Under the pieces are notes generated by a model, which searched no databases, was not told the DNA's origin, and saw nothing but the letters and a program-made list of their open reading frames with translations. Positions 14,799 to 23,106 of a stretch of 32,951 nt of DNA are shown here, piece after piece. The stretch is from Gemmatimonadales bacterium UBA7835 (GTDB taxonomy: Bacteria > Gemmatimonadota > Gemmatimonadetes > Longimicrobiales > Gaopeijiaceae). The first letter of the stretch is position 1. Every line of letters starts with the position of its first letter. The position numbers were made by a program, and so were the translations under genes. The stretch is taken from NCBI GenBank assembly GCA_002500925.1, contig DLTN01000029.1:1-32951 (forward strand). Reading direction: 5' to 3'.

Positions 14799-16178
14799 AT
14801 GTCTGCAAACCCTGATCACCAGATAGAACTCCTCCGGGATGCGCTTCGGTACGCCGAGAATTACTTGGGTACACTAGACCAGAGGAACGTCTACCCAGAT
14901 TCTGAGGCGCTAGATGCTCTAGATGAATTCGATGAGCCGTTGCCGGCAGGACCCTCCCAGCCCTCGGACACATTAGCCATGCTCCATGGTGTTGGCGGTC
15001 CCGCGACCGTTGCCCAGATGGGGGGGCGGTATTTCGGGTTTGTAAACGGTGGCGCACTACCTGTGGGAACAGCCGCTCGAGTACTTGCTGATGTCTGGGA
15101 TCAGAACACAGCCCATTTCATCATGTCACCCGTCGCAGCTAGGCTCGAGGCCGTATGCGAGCGGTGGATGGTCGAACTTCTAGGTTTTCCTCAAGAGACT
15201 GCTGCCGGTTTTGTAACTGGAACGACCCTCGCAAACGTCTCGGGCTTGGCTGCAGGACGAAATGAGATCCTAAGGCGGAAAGGTTGGAACGTCTCAGAAT
15301 CAGGCCTCTATGGTGCCCCGCCCATTCCTGTCATCGTAGGACAAGGCGCTCACGCGGCAGTCCGAAAATCACTGGCGCTTTTAGGGATGGGGGATACCCA
15401 CACTCAAGTGATTCCTGTCGACGACCAAGGGCGCATGATAGCCAGTCAAATACCAGAGCTAGAGGAAGGAACCCTCGTCGTCGCTCAGGCGGGCAACGTG
15501 AACTCAGGTGCGTTCGATCCGGTAGGCGAGATTTGCGATCGCGTGCACGCTAATAGTGGCTGGGTGCACGTAGACGGTGCCTTTGGGCTTTGGGCCGCCG
15601 CACTTCCCTCATTCAAGGAACATGTCAAAGGCATAGATCGGGCAGACTCATGGGCCGTTGACGCTCACAAGACACTGAACGTCCCATACGACTGCGGTAT
15701 CGTTCTGTGCAGGGATCGAGCGGCACTTGAAAGAGCGTTTAGAGCTTCTGCGGAGTATTTCCAGTGGAGTGACGAACGGGAACCGATGCGTTACACCCCC
15801 TCGATGTCGAAGCGAGCCAGGTCCATCGAGCTTTGGGCCATTCTTAAGACACTGGGTCGCGAGGGAGTCGTCGCACTCATAGAACAGCTCTGCTCCCATG
15901 CACAAAACTTCGCCAGTCAGCTCCATGAGCGAGGCTTCGTCATCCACAATGAAATCGTCTTCAACCAGGTACTAGTCTCCTGTGATTCTGACAAAGAAAC
16001 GCAGAGTACTCTTGGAGCGATTCAAGACATGGGTGACTGCTGGTGTGGGGCTTCTACCTGGCATGGACGTTCTGTCATCCGAGTCAGCGTCTGCTCGTGG
16101 GCCACAACCTCCGAGGACATCGACCGATCAGTCCAGTCCTTTTGTGCAGCCCGAAAAATCGCTCGAGCCAGTAAATGA
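14799..16178 (+). CDS. Group II PLP-dependent decarboxylase-like protein
   Basis: The ATG at 14799 is chosen over a TTG at 14787; neither has a good Shine-Dalgarno. The 459-aa product shows the group II decarboxylase layout: GGRYFGFVNGG, then TGTTLANVSGLAAGRNEIL, then D259 in WVHVDGAFGLWAA and the PLP lysine K291 in SWAVDAHKTLNVPYDCG. Members decarboxylate amino acids such as aromatic amino acids, glutamate or diaminobutyrate; some act as aldehyde synthases. The substrate cannot be told from the sequence. It follows the class V enzyme after 39 bases, so the two are probably co-transcribed. Confidence 0.9.
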   Translation: MSANPDHQIELLRDALRYAENYLGTLDQRNVYPDSEALDALDEFDEPLPAGPSQPSDTLAMLHGVGGPATVAQMGGRYFGFVNGGALPVGTAARVLADVWDQNTAHFIMSPVAARLEAVCERWMVELLGFPQETAAGFVTGTTLANVSGLAAGRNEILRRKGWNVSESGLYGAPPIPVIVGQGAHAAVRKSLALLGMGDTHTQVIPVDDQGRMIASQIPELEEGTLVVAQAGNVNSGAFDPVGEICDRVHANSGWVHVDGAFGLWAAALPSFKEHVKGIDRADSWAVDAHKTLNVPYDCGIVLCRDRAALERAFRASAEYFQWSDEREPMRYTPSMSKRARSIELWAILKTLGREGVVALIEQLCSHAQNFASQLHERGFVIHNEIVFNQVLVSCDSDKETQSTLGAIQDMGDCWCGASTWHGRSVIRVSVCSWATTSEDIDRSVQSFCAARKIARASK

Positions 16179-16279
16179 GCTTGCGGAGGTGATGAGGCGA
16201 AATTGCTCAACACTGTGAGGACTCCTCCCTCGTGGAGCGAACCTCGTCAGAAACGCGTTTCAAGAATAGTGAAGTCAAA

Positions 16280-16990
16280 ATGAACCGAGTGCTGACAAGC
16301 GGACTCACCGGTGGACTCGAATACGACATGAGCCTCCCCGGGGGTACCAGGGCGGCCGACACCGTAGCTGTTCTCCTTCATGGACGCGGAAGCCACAAAG
16401 GTGACCTGCAGAGCCTCGCAGCCCTCCTTCCTTCCAACTGGGCGCTAGTGACACCACAGGCTCCCTTCGTTGGAGCGCCCTGGGGTTACGGGCCGGGATG
16501 GGCGTGGTACCGGCACGCCGGAGAGAACCGACTGATTGAAGATACCCTGAACGCAAGCATGGCCTCGCTAGACGATTTCCTCCGCGCACTCCCCGAGTTG
16601 TTCGAGATCACTCCGGGGTCCCTCATCCTAGGTGGATTCTCGCAAGGTGGGACGACCAGCTTATCCTACGCGATGACACGTCCTGGTGTGGTGGACGCCG
16701 TCTGGAATTTTTCCGGATTCGTGCACTCCGGGCTCAATCTGCCGTCAGGAGAAAGAGCAAAAACTGCGACTCCGATCTTTTGGGGTCACGGGCGCCAAGA
16801 CAGAGTGATCCCACACTCGATCGCGGTATCAGGACAAAAAGCTCTCACCGAAGCAGGAGTCTCATTCACTCAGGCCGACTACGACATCGGCCACTGGATA
16901 GTAGATGACGAGGTAAAAAGGGCGCTCGCATTAGTCTTAGCCCAACCCTCGGTGTCTAATGACCTAGATGTCGACCAATCAAGAGCCTAG
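16280..16990 (+). CDS. Alpha/beta hydrolase of the carboxylesterase/phospholipase type
   Basis: The ATG at 16280 begins the fold directly; a GTG at 16232 would add 16 unusual residues. The 236-aa product has the oxyanion stretch LLHGRGSHKGD, the nucleophile S121 in GGFSQGGTTS, acid D174 in GHGRQDRVIP, and base H205 in DIGHWI. This matches the short esterase/phospholipase group (YpfH- and Cmtb-like). No signal peptide is present, so it should be cytoplasmic. It stops eight bases before the stop of convergent csaA. The natural ester is unknown. Confidence 0.9.
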   Translation: MNRVLTSGLTGGLEYDMSLPGGTRAADTVAVLLHGRGSHKGDLQSLAALLPSNWALVTPQAPFVGAPWGYGPGWAWYRHAGENRLIEDTLNASMASLDDFLRALPELFEITPGSLILGGFSQGGTTSLSYAMTRPGVVDAVWNFSGFVHSGLNLPSGERAKTATPIFWGHGRQDRVIPHSIAVSGQKALTEAGVSFTQADYDIGHWIVDDEVKRALALVLAQPSVSNDLDVDQSRA

Positions 16991-16997
16991 CTCGCAA

Positions 16998-17336
16998 CTA
17001 AAAGAGCTTTGCCCCGTCAGGCACCGTGGCGTCCGGAGATACAAGAACCACTCGTCCGATGTCATCAGGCATACCGGTGACCAAGCACTCAGAAAGAAAC
17101 GGGCCAATCTGCTTCGGCGGGAAGTTCACTACCGCTAGAACCTGCTTTCCGATCAGCTCGTCTGGAGTATACAGATCGGTGATCTGGGCACTCGATCGTC
17201 GAGGGCCAACAGCCTCACCGAAGTCTATCTCAAGCTTATAAGCCGGCTTTCGTGCCTCCGGAAAGACCGCCGCCGAACGAATCGTCCCGACGCGCAGCTC
17301 AACCTTCTCAAAGTCTTCCCAAGTGATCTCTTTCAT
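16998..17336 (-). CDS. csaA: CsaA, tRNA-binding-domain chaperone-like protein
   Basis: The 112-aa product is a single OB-fold tRNA-binding domain of the CsaA type: FEKVELRVGTIRSAAVFPEARKPAYKLEIDFG in conserved blocks, RRSSAQITDLY, LIGKQVLAVVNFPPKQIG, and the end VLVSPD. CsaA has been described as an export-related chaperone that is homologous to the C-terminal domain of Met-tRNA synthetases. The ATG overlaps the stop of the preceding AttH-like gene (ATGA), so translation is coupled. It is the last gene of an operon whose other members move lipids or lipoproteins, which is an uncommon setting for csaA. Confidence 0.93.
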   Translation of the reverse strand: MKEITWEDFEKVELRVGTIRSAAVFPEARKPAYKLEIDFGEAVGPRRSSAQITDLYTPDELIGKQVLAVVNFPPKQIGPFLSECLVTGMPDDIGRVVLVSPDATVPDGAKLF

Positions 17337-18523
17337 TTCGCTCCATCCTGAAGACTGGGACCCGCATATCCAGTGAGTTCGACATAACCACGCCCACTAA
17401 CTTCGTTTCCACCTGGTCCTTTTCCGCTGACACGGACAGATCCCTCCCAGTACCTGAAGGCCACACGCAATTCCTGATCGGGTAAAGCAGGGGTTACTGT
17501 CAGATCTAAGTCCTGTTCTGGGACTCGAATGCGCCAACCTGATGGGTACTCCGCATCATCCACCGGAGAAAACCAAGTCTGGGTCGGTTCCACCAAGACA
17601 CCTCGGCCCCATTCAAGCGGTACCCTTCGCCCCTCGGGACTTATCAGCACTCCATCGCTGAGTGGGTCAGGAGAACCATCTTCACGCCGAAGTTGGTAAA
17701 CCATTAAATCCCACCCATCACTCAACTGAAGAGCGAACCAGTCCCAACCAACCTGCCCGTCAGAGAGTGCCGACGTCGACCACTCGCGATCAAGCCACGC
17801 TAAACCAGAAACCTCTAGGTAGTCTTCGTCGATCTGAACGCGTCCTCGGGTCGGCATACGCGTATGTGCGTAATAGTACGACGCGTTCCCTGGTTCTCTA
17901 CCTTTTTGACTCAGTCCCGAATCACCTTGGAGGACATACGGTTTCCCAGATTCGAGAATGAGATCGAGGTTCACGCCATCACCATCTGCAGTCAGGCGCA
18001 TGGGAAACGCTGCGTCCTTTGATAGCCCCTCTAGACGCCAGTCCTCGAGCCATACTTCAAAGGGTTCAGCTATAGCTCCCGCCAGTCCTCCCCCTCCCCT
18101 AGAGAAAAGCTCCACCGCCCGAAAATCTTCATTCGTAATGTCGGTCAAGGCGAAGTGTCCCATGTACGCCTGATTGGTCGACCAAATTGACGGCCCTCCA
18201 GGCGGTGTCGGAGCGAGCGAACTCCGAAAAATAGTGAATTGAAACCCGAGTTCTCGGCCATCTTGTGAATCGAGATTACCGGTCACATACCACCACTCGG
18301 TCCGAAAATCCTCATGTGGACCATGGTCTTCCGGAAAGTCGAAGTCCCGAGTTTCCATGGCACGGGCATACCCGACTGTGTCCGCTCCCCCCAGCGTCTC
18401 GACCAAAGACAGGAAGGTCTCATCTTCAACTACTACACTGGGCGAGGGCGGATTTCCACATCCGGCTAAAGCTAGGATGAAAACCAGCGGACGGAGGACA
18501 TACAGCGACTTTCCTTGATCCAT
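17333..18523 (-). CDS. AttH/CrtC-like lipocalin-type lipoprotein
   Basis: The start at 18523 is set by overlap with the permease stop (TGATG) and a G-rich site just upstream. The 396-aa product has a lipobox ending at Cys22 (ILALAGC). The body is the AttH/hydroxyneurosporene-hydratase-like fold: DHGPHEDFRTEWWYVTGNL, GFQFTIFRS, YMGHFALTD, then YYAHTRMPTRG, WLDREWSTSALSDGQVGWDWFALQL and GYVELTGYAG. In many proteobacteria a gene of this family follows an FtsX-type ABC permease and its ATPase, the order seen here. It probably acts at the periplasmic face with that transporter; there is no sign of carotenoid synthesis. Confidence 0.9.
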   Translation of the reverse strand: MDQGKSLYVLRPLVFILALAGCGNPPSPSVVVEDETFLSLVETLGGADTVGYARAMETRDFDFPEDHGPHEDFRTEWWYVTGNLDSQDGRELGFQFTIFRSSLAPTPPGGPSIWSTNQAYMGHFALTDITNEDFRAVELFSRGGGGLAGAIAEPFEVWLEDWRLEGLSKDAAFPMRLTADGDGVNLDLILESGKPYVLQGDSGLSQKGREPGNASYYYAHTRMPTRGRVQIDEDYLEVSGLAWLDREWSTSALSDGQVGWDWFALQLSDGWDLMVYQLRREDGSPDPLSDGVLISPEGRRVPLEWGRGVLVEPTQTWFSPVDDAEYPSGWRIRVPEQDLDLTVTPALPDQELRVAFRYWEGSVRVSGKGPGGNEVSGRGYVELTGYAGPSLQDGAK

Positions 18524-21060
18524 CACTCCCCTCTCAACGCTAGTGCAGGCGATGTCCTCGACATACGCCAAGCGGGGTAGAGTCCCGCTAATAGTGCTCC
18601 GATGACAGCGAGAGCCACGGCTTGACCAAGCACCTCAGGACCTATCTCCATGTTCAACGTCCAACCAAAAGACCGCTTATTCACCACATAGATCATGACT
18701 ACGGAAAGAATCAGACCCATAGGCACAGCAAGGACTCCAGCAGCCAGCCCTATCAGCGTTGTTTGTGTCACTACCAGACGGCCTAGTTGCCCAGGGGTGA
18801 GACCCGTGGCACGCAGAAGACCGAGTTCACGCGCCCGCTCCAGTTGAAGCGCAGCAAGTGCGCTGAGCACACCTACGAACGCAACGATGAACGCTAGAAG
18901 ACGAAGGACTGCTGTCACACGGAAGGTTCTGTCGAAAACTTCGAGTGATGCGGAGCGAAGATTGTCATTTGTCCGGGCAATTACCGCACGACCATCAGCC
19001 ACACCAGCGAGCAGCTCCTCGACAACCGCGTCAGAGTCGGCGCCGTCTACAAGAAAGAGGCCAAGTGAGGTGATCCCTGGATCATCAAAGTACAGGTCGT
19101 AAAGTGCGCGCCCCATCATGACCGCACCCTGCTCCGACCCGTAATCATAGAAGACACCGAGCACAGGCACCTCGACCACACCCGATGTTGCGGTTAGTTC
19201 AACCATATCACCAACCCCGACACCCCGTCGATACGCATATGGTTCGGAGACAATCACACCAGATCCGGCTCTAAATCCGGCCATGACATCCTCAGCTCGT
19301 CCCTCGATGAAATCAAAGGAGCTCTCTCCTCTAGGATCGAGTTCGAGTGCGATAAGCCGAAACGCATCCTCTCCTCGTATGAGGTCGAACCCGCGGTATG
19401 TGCTATGTCCAGCTACTTCTGGATGTGATACGAAGTCGTCGACCAAATCCGGCCATAACGTTCCGGTCGCTCGGGATGCCGAAGGACCCGGCAGCGATAC
19501 GTATATGTCCGCTTGAAGCGTTCCGTCTAGCCACTGGCTAAGAGTACCCCTGAAGCTCTGAATCATTACCCCAAGCCCGACGGTAACAGAGACTGCAACG
19601 ACCAGTGCCGCAACGGCTGGGGCTGTGCGGCTAAGGCTATTCCCTACCCCTCGAACCGCCATCACTCCTAGTGTGCCCCCTAACATCCGGACCACCGGAC
19701 CAATAGCTCTAGTGATCATCAGCGTGCCGGCGGGAGTAAGCAGGGCCAGCCCGGTAATTACAAGAAACAAAGCCGTGAAGCTAACTGACAGGCTCCGAGT
19801 CGGGATCAATAGGACAGCCGCCCCAATGACGCAAAGCACAGCACCTATTCCAGCCGCAACCGGGACGAGCACACGAGCTCTTGCCTCAACCTCTGAGCGC
19901 AGCGCAGCCATCCTCGGATTCGCTCCAGACGCTTCTAACGCCGGAGGAAGAGCCGCGAGTAAAGTCGCGCCCACCCCCAATAAGACCGACTTAATAACAA
20001 TAAGCGGCTCTAGTTCTACTCTTTCTACCGCAACCGAGAAGTAGAGATCGTTAATCGTTGCCGTGACCATCCCTACCAAACCCTGTGCAAGGAAAAAGCC
20101 AAGAGTTAGCCCGATCACCACACCAGCCAAGCCAATCCACAAGGCCTCCACCAAAATCATCCTGAGGATTTCGTGACGCGTAACTCCCAGTGCCCGCAGT
20201 CGACCCAGAATCCCCCTCCGCTGCACGACCGAAAATGTTACTGAGTTATAGATCAGGAACATCCCATATACGAGCGCCAAAAGACTTAGCGCCGTGAGGT
20301 TCACGTCAAAAGCAGCTATCATGCCGCTCATCGTCTCTGTTCGAGTCCCAGCTCTCTGGAGCGACACCGAAGCGGGGAGCGCCTCGCGGACCTCTGCTAA
20401 AGAGTTTACTCCGTCTTCTATACGAAGGTCGATACGACTCAGCTTCCCGGACACTCGGAGAATCTCTTGGGCCCCAGAAATGTCCATTAAAAGCACATCT
20501 GAGAGGCCCGACCGGGTCAGTTCGTCAGTTGGTTTGATGAGATCAACTACCGGCAGATCCCACGATTCCCCCTCAACCAGAACGGAAAGTGTATCCCCCT
20601 CTGCGACGCCCGCTGTACTTGCTAAGCGTTCTCCAAGAATGACACCCGTCCTTGTGGTCAGTATCCGCGAGACATCTAACCCAGATGCTCCACCAGCGAC
20701 GTACGGTCGAAACGGACCCTCTAGAAACGGGTCAACTCCTAGTATTCTGATCGCTCGACCAGGTATGGACGGAGACGAACCGAACCCCTCCACTACCGGC
20801 GCTACAGCAGCTAGGTCGTAGTCGATACGCAAAGATGCCACCAGAGACTCGTCGACATAGCCTCCGTCACTAACAATCACATGCGTAGCTCTGCCAGAAA
20901 CCGACTCTGCAGAAACACGAAAACCTGCTTGGGCACTCTGGATCGCTAGGTCAATAGACAAAACAACCGCAACGCCGAGAGAGACACCGAGCACAGATAA
21001 AATCAGTTGGAGTCGGTGCTGTAACAGGTACCGGACACTTGACCGGGAAAGGAGGCTCAC
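18523..21060 (-). CDS. FtsX/LolC-type ABC transporter permease, duplicated
   Basis: The start is GTG, one base after the ATPase stop, with GGAGG in the ATPase/permease junction region less clear; the order is nonetheless obvious. The 845-aa product has about ten membrane segments and two FtsX-type units. The first is marked by FSVVQRRGILGRLRALGV and MILVEALWIG. The second is marked by ARELGLLRATGLTPGQLGRL at the C-terminus. Large soluble domains (residues about 40-240 and 520-720) would sit in the periplasm. Permeases of this size with two FtsX units handle lipoproteins, lipids or attachment-related exports. The substrate here is not shown. Confidence 0.93.
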   Translation of the reverse strand: MSLLSRSSVRYLLQHRLQLILSVLGVSLGVAVVLSIDLAIQSAQAGFRVSAESVSGRATHVIVSDGGYVDESLVASLRIDYDLAAVAPVVEGFGSSPSIPGRAIRILGVDPFLEGPFRPYVAGGASGLDVSRILTTRTGVILGERLASTAGVAEGDTLSVLVEGESWDLPVVDLIKPTDELTRSGLSDVLLMDISGAQEILRVSGKLSRIDLRIEDGVNSLAEVREALPASVSLQRAGTRTETMSGMIAAFDVNLTALSLLALVYGMFLIYNSVTFSVVQRRGILGRLRALGVTRHEILRMILVEALWIGLAGVVIGLTLGFFLAQGLVGMVTATINDLYFSVAVERVELEPLIVIKSVLLGVGATLLAALPPALEASGANPRMAALRSEVEARARVLVPVAAGIGAVLCVIGAAVLLIPTRSLSVSFTALFLVITGLALLTPAGTLMITRAIGPVVRMLGGTLGVMAVRGVGNSLSRTAPAVAALVVAVSVTVGLGVMIQSFRGTLSQWLDGTLQADIYVSLPGPSASRATGTLWPDLVDDFVSHPEVAGHSTYRGFDLIRGEDAFRLIALELDPRGESSFDFIEGRAEDVMAGFRAGSGVIVSEPYAYRRGVGVGDMVELTATSGVVEVPVLGVFYDYGSEQGAVMMGRALYDLYFDDPGITSLGLFLVDGADSDAVVEELLAGVADGRAVIARTNDNLRSASLEVFDRTFRVTAVLRLLAFIVAFVGVLSALAALQLERARELGLLRATGLTPGQLGRLVVTQTTLIGLAAGVLAVPMGLILSVVMIYVVNKRSFGWTLNMEIGPEVLGQAVALAVIGALLAGLYPAWRMSRTSPALALRGE

Positions 21061-21061
21061 T

Positions 21062-21748
21062 TCATGCCTCGACTAGGCGACCGCGGTCCACTCTAAGGAC
21101 TCGATCCATTCGTTCGGCAAGCGCACGTGCATGTGTGACAACAATCAGTGTAGCGCCCGCCGAACTTACGAGTTCCTCCAGCAGGCTAACGACCAACTTA
21201 CCGGTATCTTCGTCGAGATTCCCCGTCGGCTCATCGGCGAGAAGGAGCCCAGGCCCGTGAATCAACGCCCTCGCAATTGCAATCCGCTGCTGCTCACCGC
21301 CCGAAAGACGGTCGGGAAAGGTGTCTGCTCGGTCTCCAAGCTCGACCGCCTCTAACAAGCGCCTCGCTTTCGCTTCAGCCAACTTTCCTTGCTCGTTGGT
21401 AAGTTCGAGCGGCAGCAGGAGGTTTTCCAGTGCCGTGAGCGTGGGGAGCAGGTTGAAAAACTGGAATACGAAACCGATCGTCTCGCGACGGAAGAGTGTT
21501 CGATCCTTCTCCGAGAGCGTCCCGATATCGACGCCACCCACGATAACATTTCCCTTATCCGGTTGGTCGATACCGCTAACCAAGTTCAGGAGCGTCGACT
21601 TTCCCGAACCAGATGGCCCGAGGATCGCCACACGCTCACCCGGAAGGATGGTCGTCGAGGCATCCACCAGGACACCGTGTGTCCTGTTCCCTTCTCTGTA
21701 ACTCTTACTTACGTCAATCAATTCGATCGACGGTCCTTTACCCTCCAT
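21062..21748 (-). CDS. LolD-like ABC transporter ATPase
   Basis: The start at 21748 gives 228 aa, the usual size of LolD-like ATPases; an upstream ATG would overlap greA and add 60 unlikely residues. All motifs are present: Walker A GPSGSGKST (residues 44-52), Q-loop GFVFQFFNLLPTLTALEN, signature LSGGEQQRIAIARAL, Walker B LLLADEPTGNLDE, and the switch His in VVTHARAL. It powers the duplicated FtsX-type permease directly downstream. The closest assignment is LolD/MacB-type. Neither the gene order nor the AttH-like neighbour supports classical LolCDE itself. Confidence 0.95.
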   Translation of the reverse strand: MEGKGPSIELIDVSKSYREGNRTHGVLVDASTTILPGERVAILGPSGSGKSTLLNLVSGIDQPDKGNVIVGGVDIGTLSEKDRTLFRRETIGFVFQFFNLLPTLTALENLLLPLELTNEQGKLAEAKARRLLEAVELGDRADTFPDRLSGGEQQRIAIARALIHGPGLLLADEPTGNLDEDTGKLVVSLLEELVSSAGATLIVVTHARALAERMDRVLRVDRGRLVEA

Positions 21749-21773
21749 CCGGGAGCCATTCCCCGGTTCCCGC

Positions 21774-22259
21774 TCAGTCTTTACCCTCCAGCTGCTGAGG
21801 AAGGGTCGAAAGCTCAAGAACCTTATACCGGCGTTCACCCGCGGGTAGCTGCACCTCAACTTCCTCCCCTTCGGCCGCACCCAGCAAACCTTGCCCGATC
21901 GGCGAAGCGAGAGAAACCTGACCCGCATCTAGGTCGATGAAGTCACCGGCCGTGATCATAAATGTGAAGTCCTCGCCCATGCCGATGTCGCGGATCTTCA
22001 CTTTCGAGCCGAAGCCTACCCGGTCATACGCCATTTGGTTCACGTCGATTTTCGAAAGTTCGGTCATCCTCGACGTGAGGTGATTCAGTCGCGCCTCTAC
22101 GAAGGCTTGGCGTTCTTTAGCGGCCTTGAACTCAGCATTCTCTCGGAGGTCACCGTGCTCCATCGCCGTCTTGATGCGCTGGGGCAGGTCGACATTCAAT
22201 TCGTGAGTGAGATTCACGATCTCTGATTCAATTTTTTCGCGGATTTCTTCCAGCATCAT
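21774..22259 (-). CDS. greA: Transcription elongation factor GreA
   Basis: The 161-aa product shows an N-terminal coiled coil (about residues 1-75) with the tip motif GDLRENAEFKAAKERQ, whose acidic residues enter the RNA polymerase channel and stimulate cleavage of backtracked RNA. The C-terminal FKBP-like domain includes VGFGSKVKIRDI and ASPIGQGLLGAAEGEEVEVQLP. Start: ATGATG with AGGA just ahead, so either Met (22259 or 22256) may be used. The gene is 25 bases upstream of the ABC ATPase gene and may share its transcript. Confidence 0.97.
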   Translation of the reverse strand: MMLEEIREKIESEIVNLTHELNVDLPQRIKTAMEHGDLRENAEFKAAKERQAFVEARLNHLTSRMTELSKIDVNQMAYDRVGFGSKVKIRDIGMGEDFTFMITAGDFIDLDAGQVSLASPIGQGLLGAAEGEEVEVQLPAGERRYKVLELSTLPQQLEGKD

Positions 22260-22318
22260 GTTCCTCGACTGCTAGCCGGACACGTCTTCGAGCCCTGTCA
22301 GACTCGTTTTGATCTAAT

Positions 22319-22350
22319 AAAAACCCGCCGCCCCAACGATTGGGGCGGCG
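22319..22350 (-). terminator. Terminator downstream of purE
   Basis: CGCCGCCCCAA/TTGGGGCGGCG, an 11-bp perfect stem with loop CGA, reads into TTTTT on the minus strand. It separates tyrS-purE from greA, so greA needs its own promoter. Confidence 0.93.
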
Positions 22351-22456
22351 AATCAAGAGCGGATACGATACCGAAGACCGGCCTGTTGGGAAACTGGCTC
22401 ACACCACACTTGAGCTTGTTTGCGACAGCTCAGATCATTTGAACCCGCTTGTTATC

Positions 22457-22945
22457 TCAGACTCGCGGATCGGAGTCAGCGAGCACTGCATCCCTGCGCC
22501 TAGCACGATCTGCCTTCACGGCATCGGCGACCTCTGGGTATTTCAGTCCGAGGATTTGGCCGGCTAACAAAGCAGCGTTCACAGCTCCTGCCTTACCTAT
22601 CGCTAGCGTACCCACGGGTATCCCCCGCGGCATCTGAACTGTTGAAAGCAGTGAATCAAGCCCATCAAGTGACCACGCCTGAATTGGTACCCCGAGCACG
22701 GGGATCGTTGTTTTAGCTGCCATGACCCCGGCCAAGTGCGCGGCACCACCAGCGGCGGCAATGATCACCTCGAGACCGCGCTCCTCAGCGGTCTTCGAAA
22801 ACTCTATAGCGACATCCGGGGTCCGGTGAGCAGACATCACTCGTGCTTCAGTCTTGATCCCAAGCTCTTCGAGCGTGGAGACTGCATGCTGCATGATCCC
22901 CCAGTCCGACTTCGATCCCATTACCACACCGACGGTCGGCGCCAT
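22457..22945 (-). CDS. purE: 5-(carboxyamino)imidazole ribonucleotide mutase PurE (class I)
   Basis: The 162-aa product shows the class I PurE signature: VGVVMGSKSDW at the N-terminus, VMSAHRTPD, IAAAGGAAHLAGVMAAKTTIPVLGVP, and PVGTLAIGKAGAVNAALLAGQIL. It converts N5-CAIR to CAIR in purine synthesis in the cytoplasm. AGGGG five bases upstream fits the ATG. No purK gene follows, so its PurK partner must lie elsewhere. A perfect terminator lies downstream. Confidence 0.97.
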   Translation of the reverse strand: MAPTVGVVMGSKSDWGIMQHAVSTLEELGIKTEARVMSAHRTPDVAIEFSKTAEERGLEVIIAAAGGAAHLAGVMAAKTTIPVLGVPIQAWSLDGLDSLLSTVQMPRGIPVGTLAIGKAGAVNAALLAGQILGLKYPEVADAVKADRARRRDAVLADSDPRV

Positions 22946-23025
22946 CTTATCCCCTGCCTTATTTCGTACTGTTGACGGTTTATGTTGCGTTGCCGGTGAC
23001 GTTGTCAGCGCCGGGAGATGGGGTC

Positions 23026-23040
23026 AAGTGCTCAGCACTT
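23026..23040. promoter_or_regulatory. Perfect palindrome between tyrS and purE
   Basis: AAGTGCT-C-AGCACTT is a perfect 15-base inverted repeat. On the minus strand it runs directly into TTGACC, which could be a -35 hexamer for purE. A regulator site is possible; no named regulator matches. Confidence 0.3.
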
Positions 23041-23106
23041 CTCTCGGACCATAGCTAAGCCTGGAGGCTGAGGTCTTCTCAGTAGAATGGGGACTCCGGA
23101 GGCTCT

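Noticed and set aside
20294..20821. 175-codon plus-strand frame within the permease gene
   Set aside because: It is Ser/Arg/Pro-rich, without motifs, and opposite a clear FtsX permease.
21062..21928. Longer start for the ABC ATPase at 21928
   Set aside because: It would overlap greA by about 150 bases and add 60 residues unlike any ATPase N-terminus.
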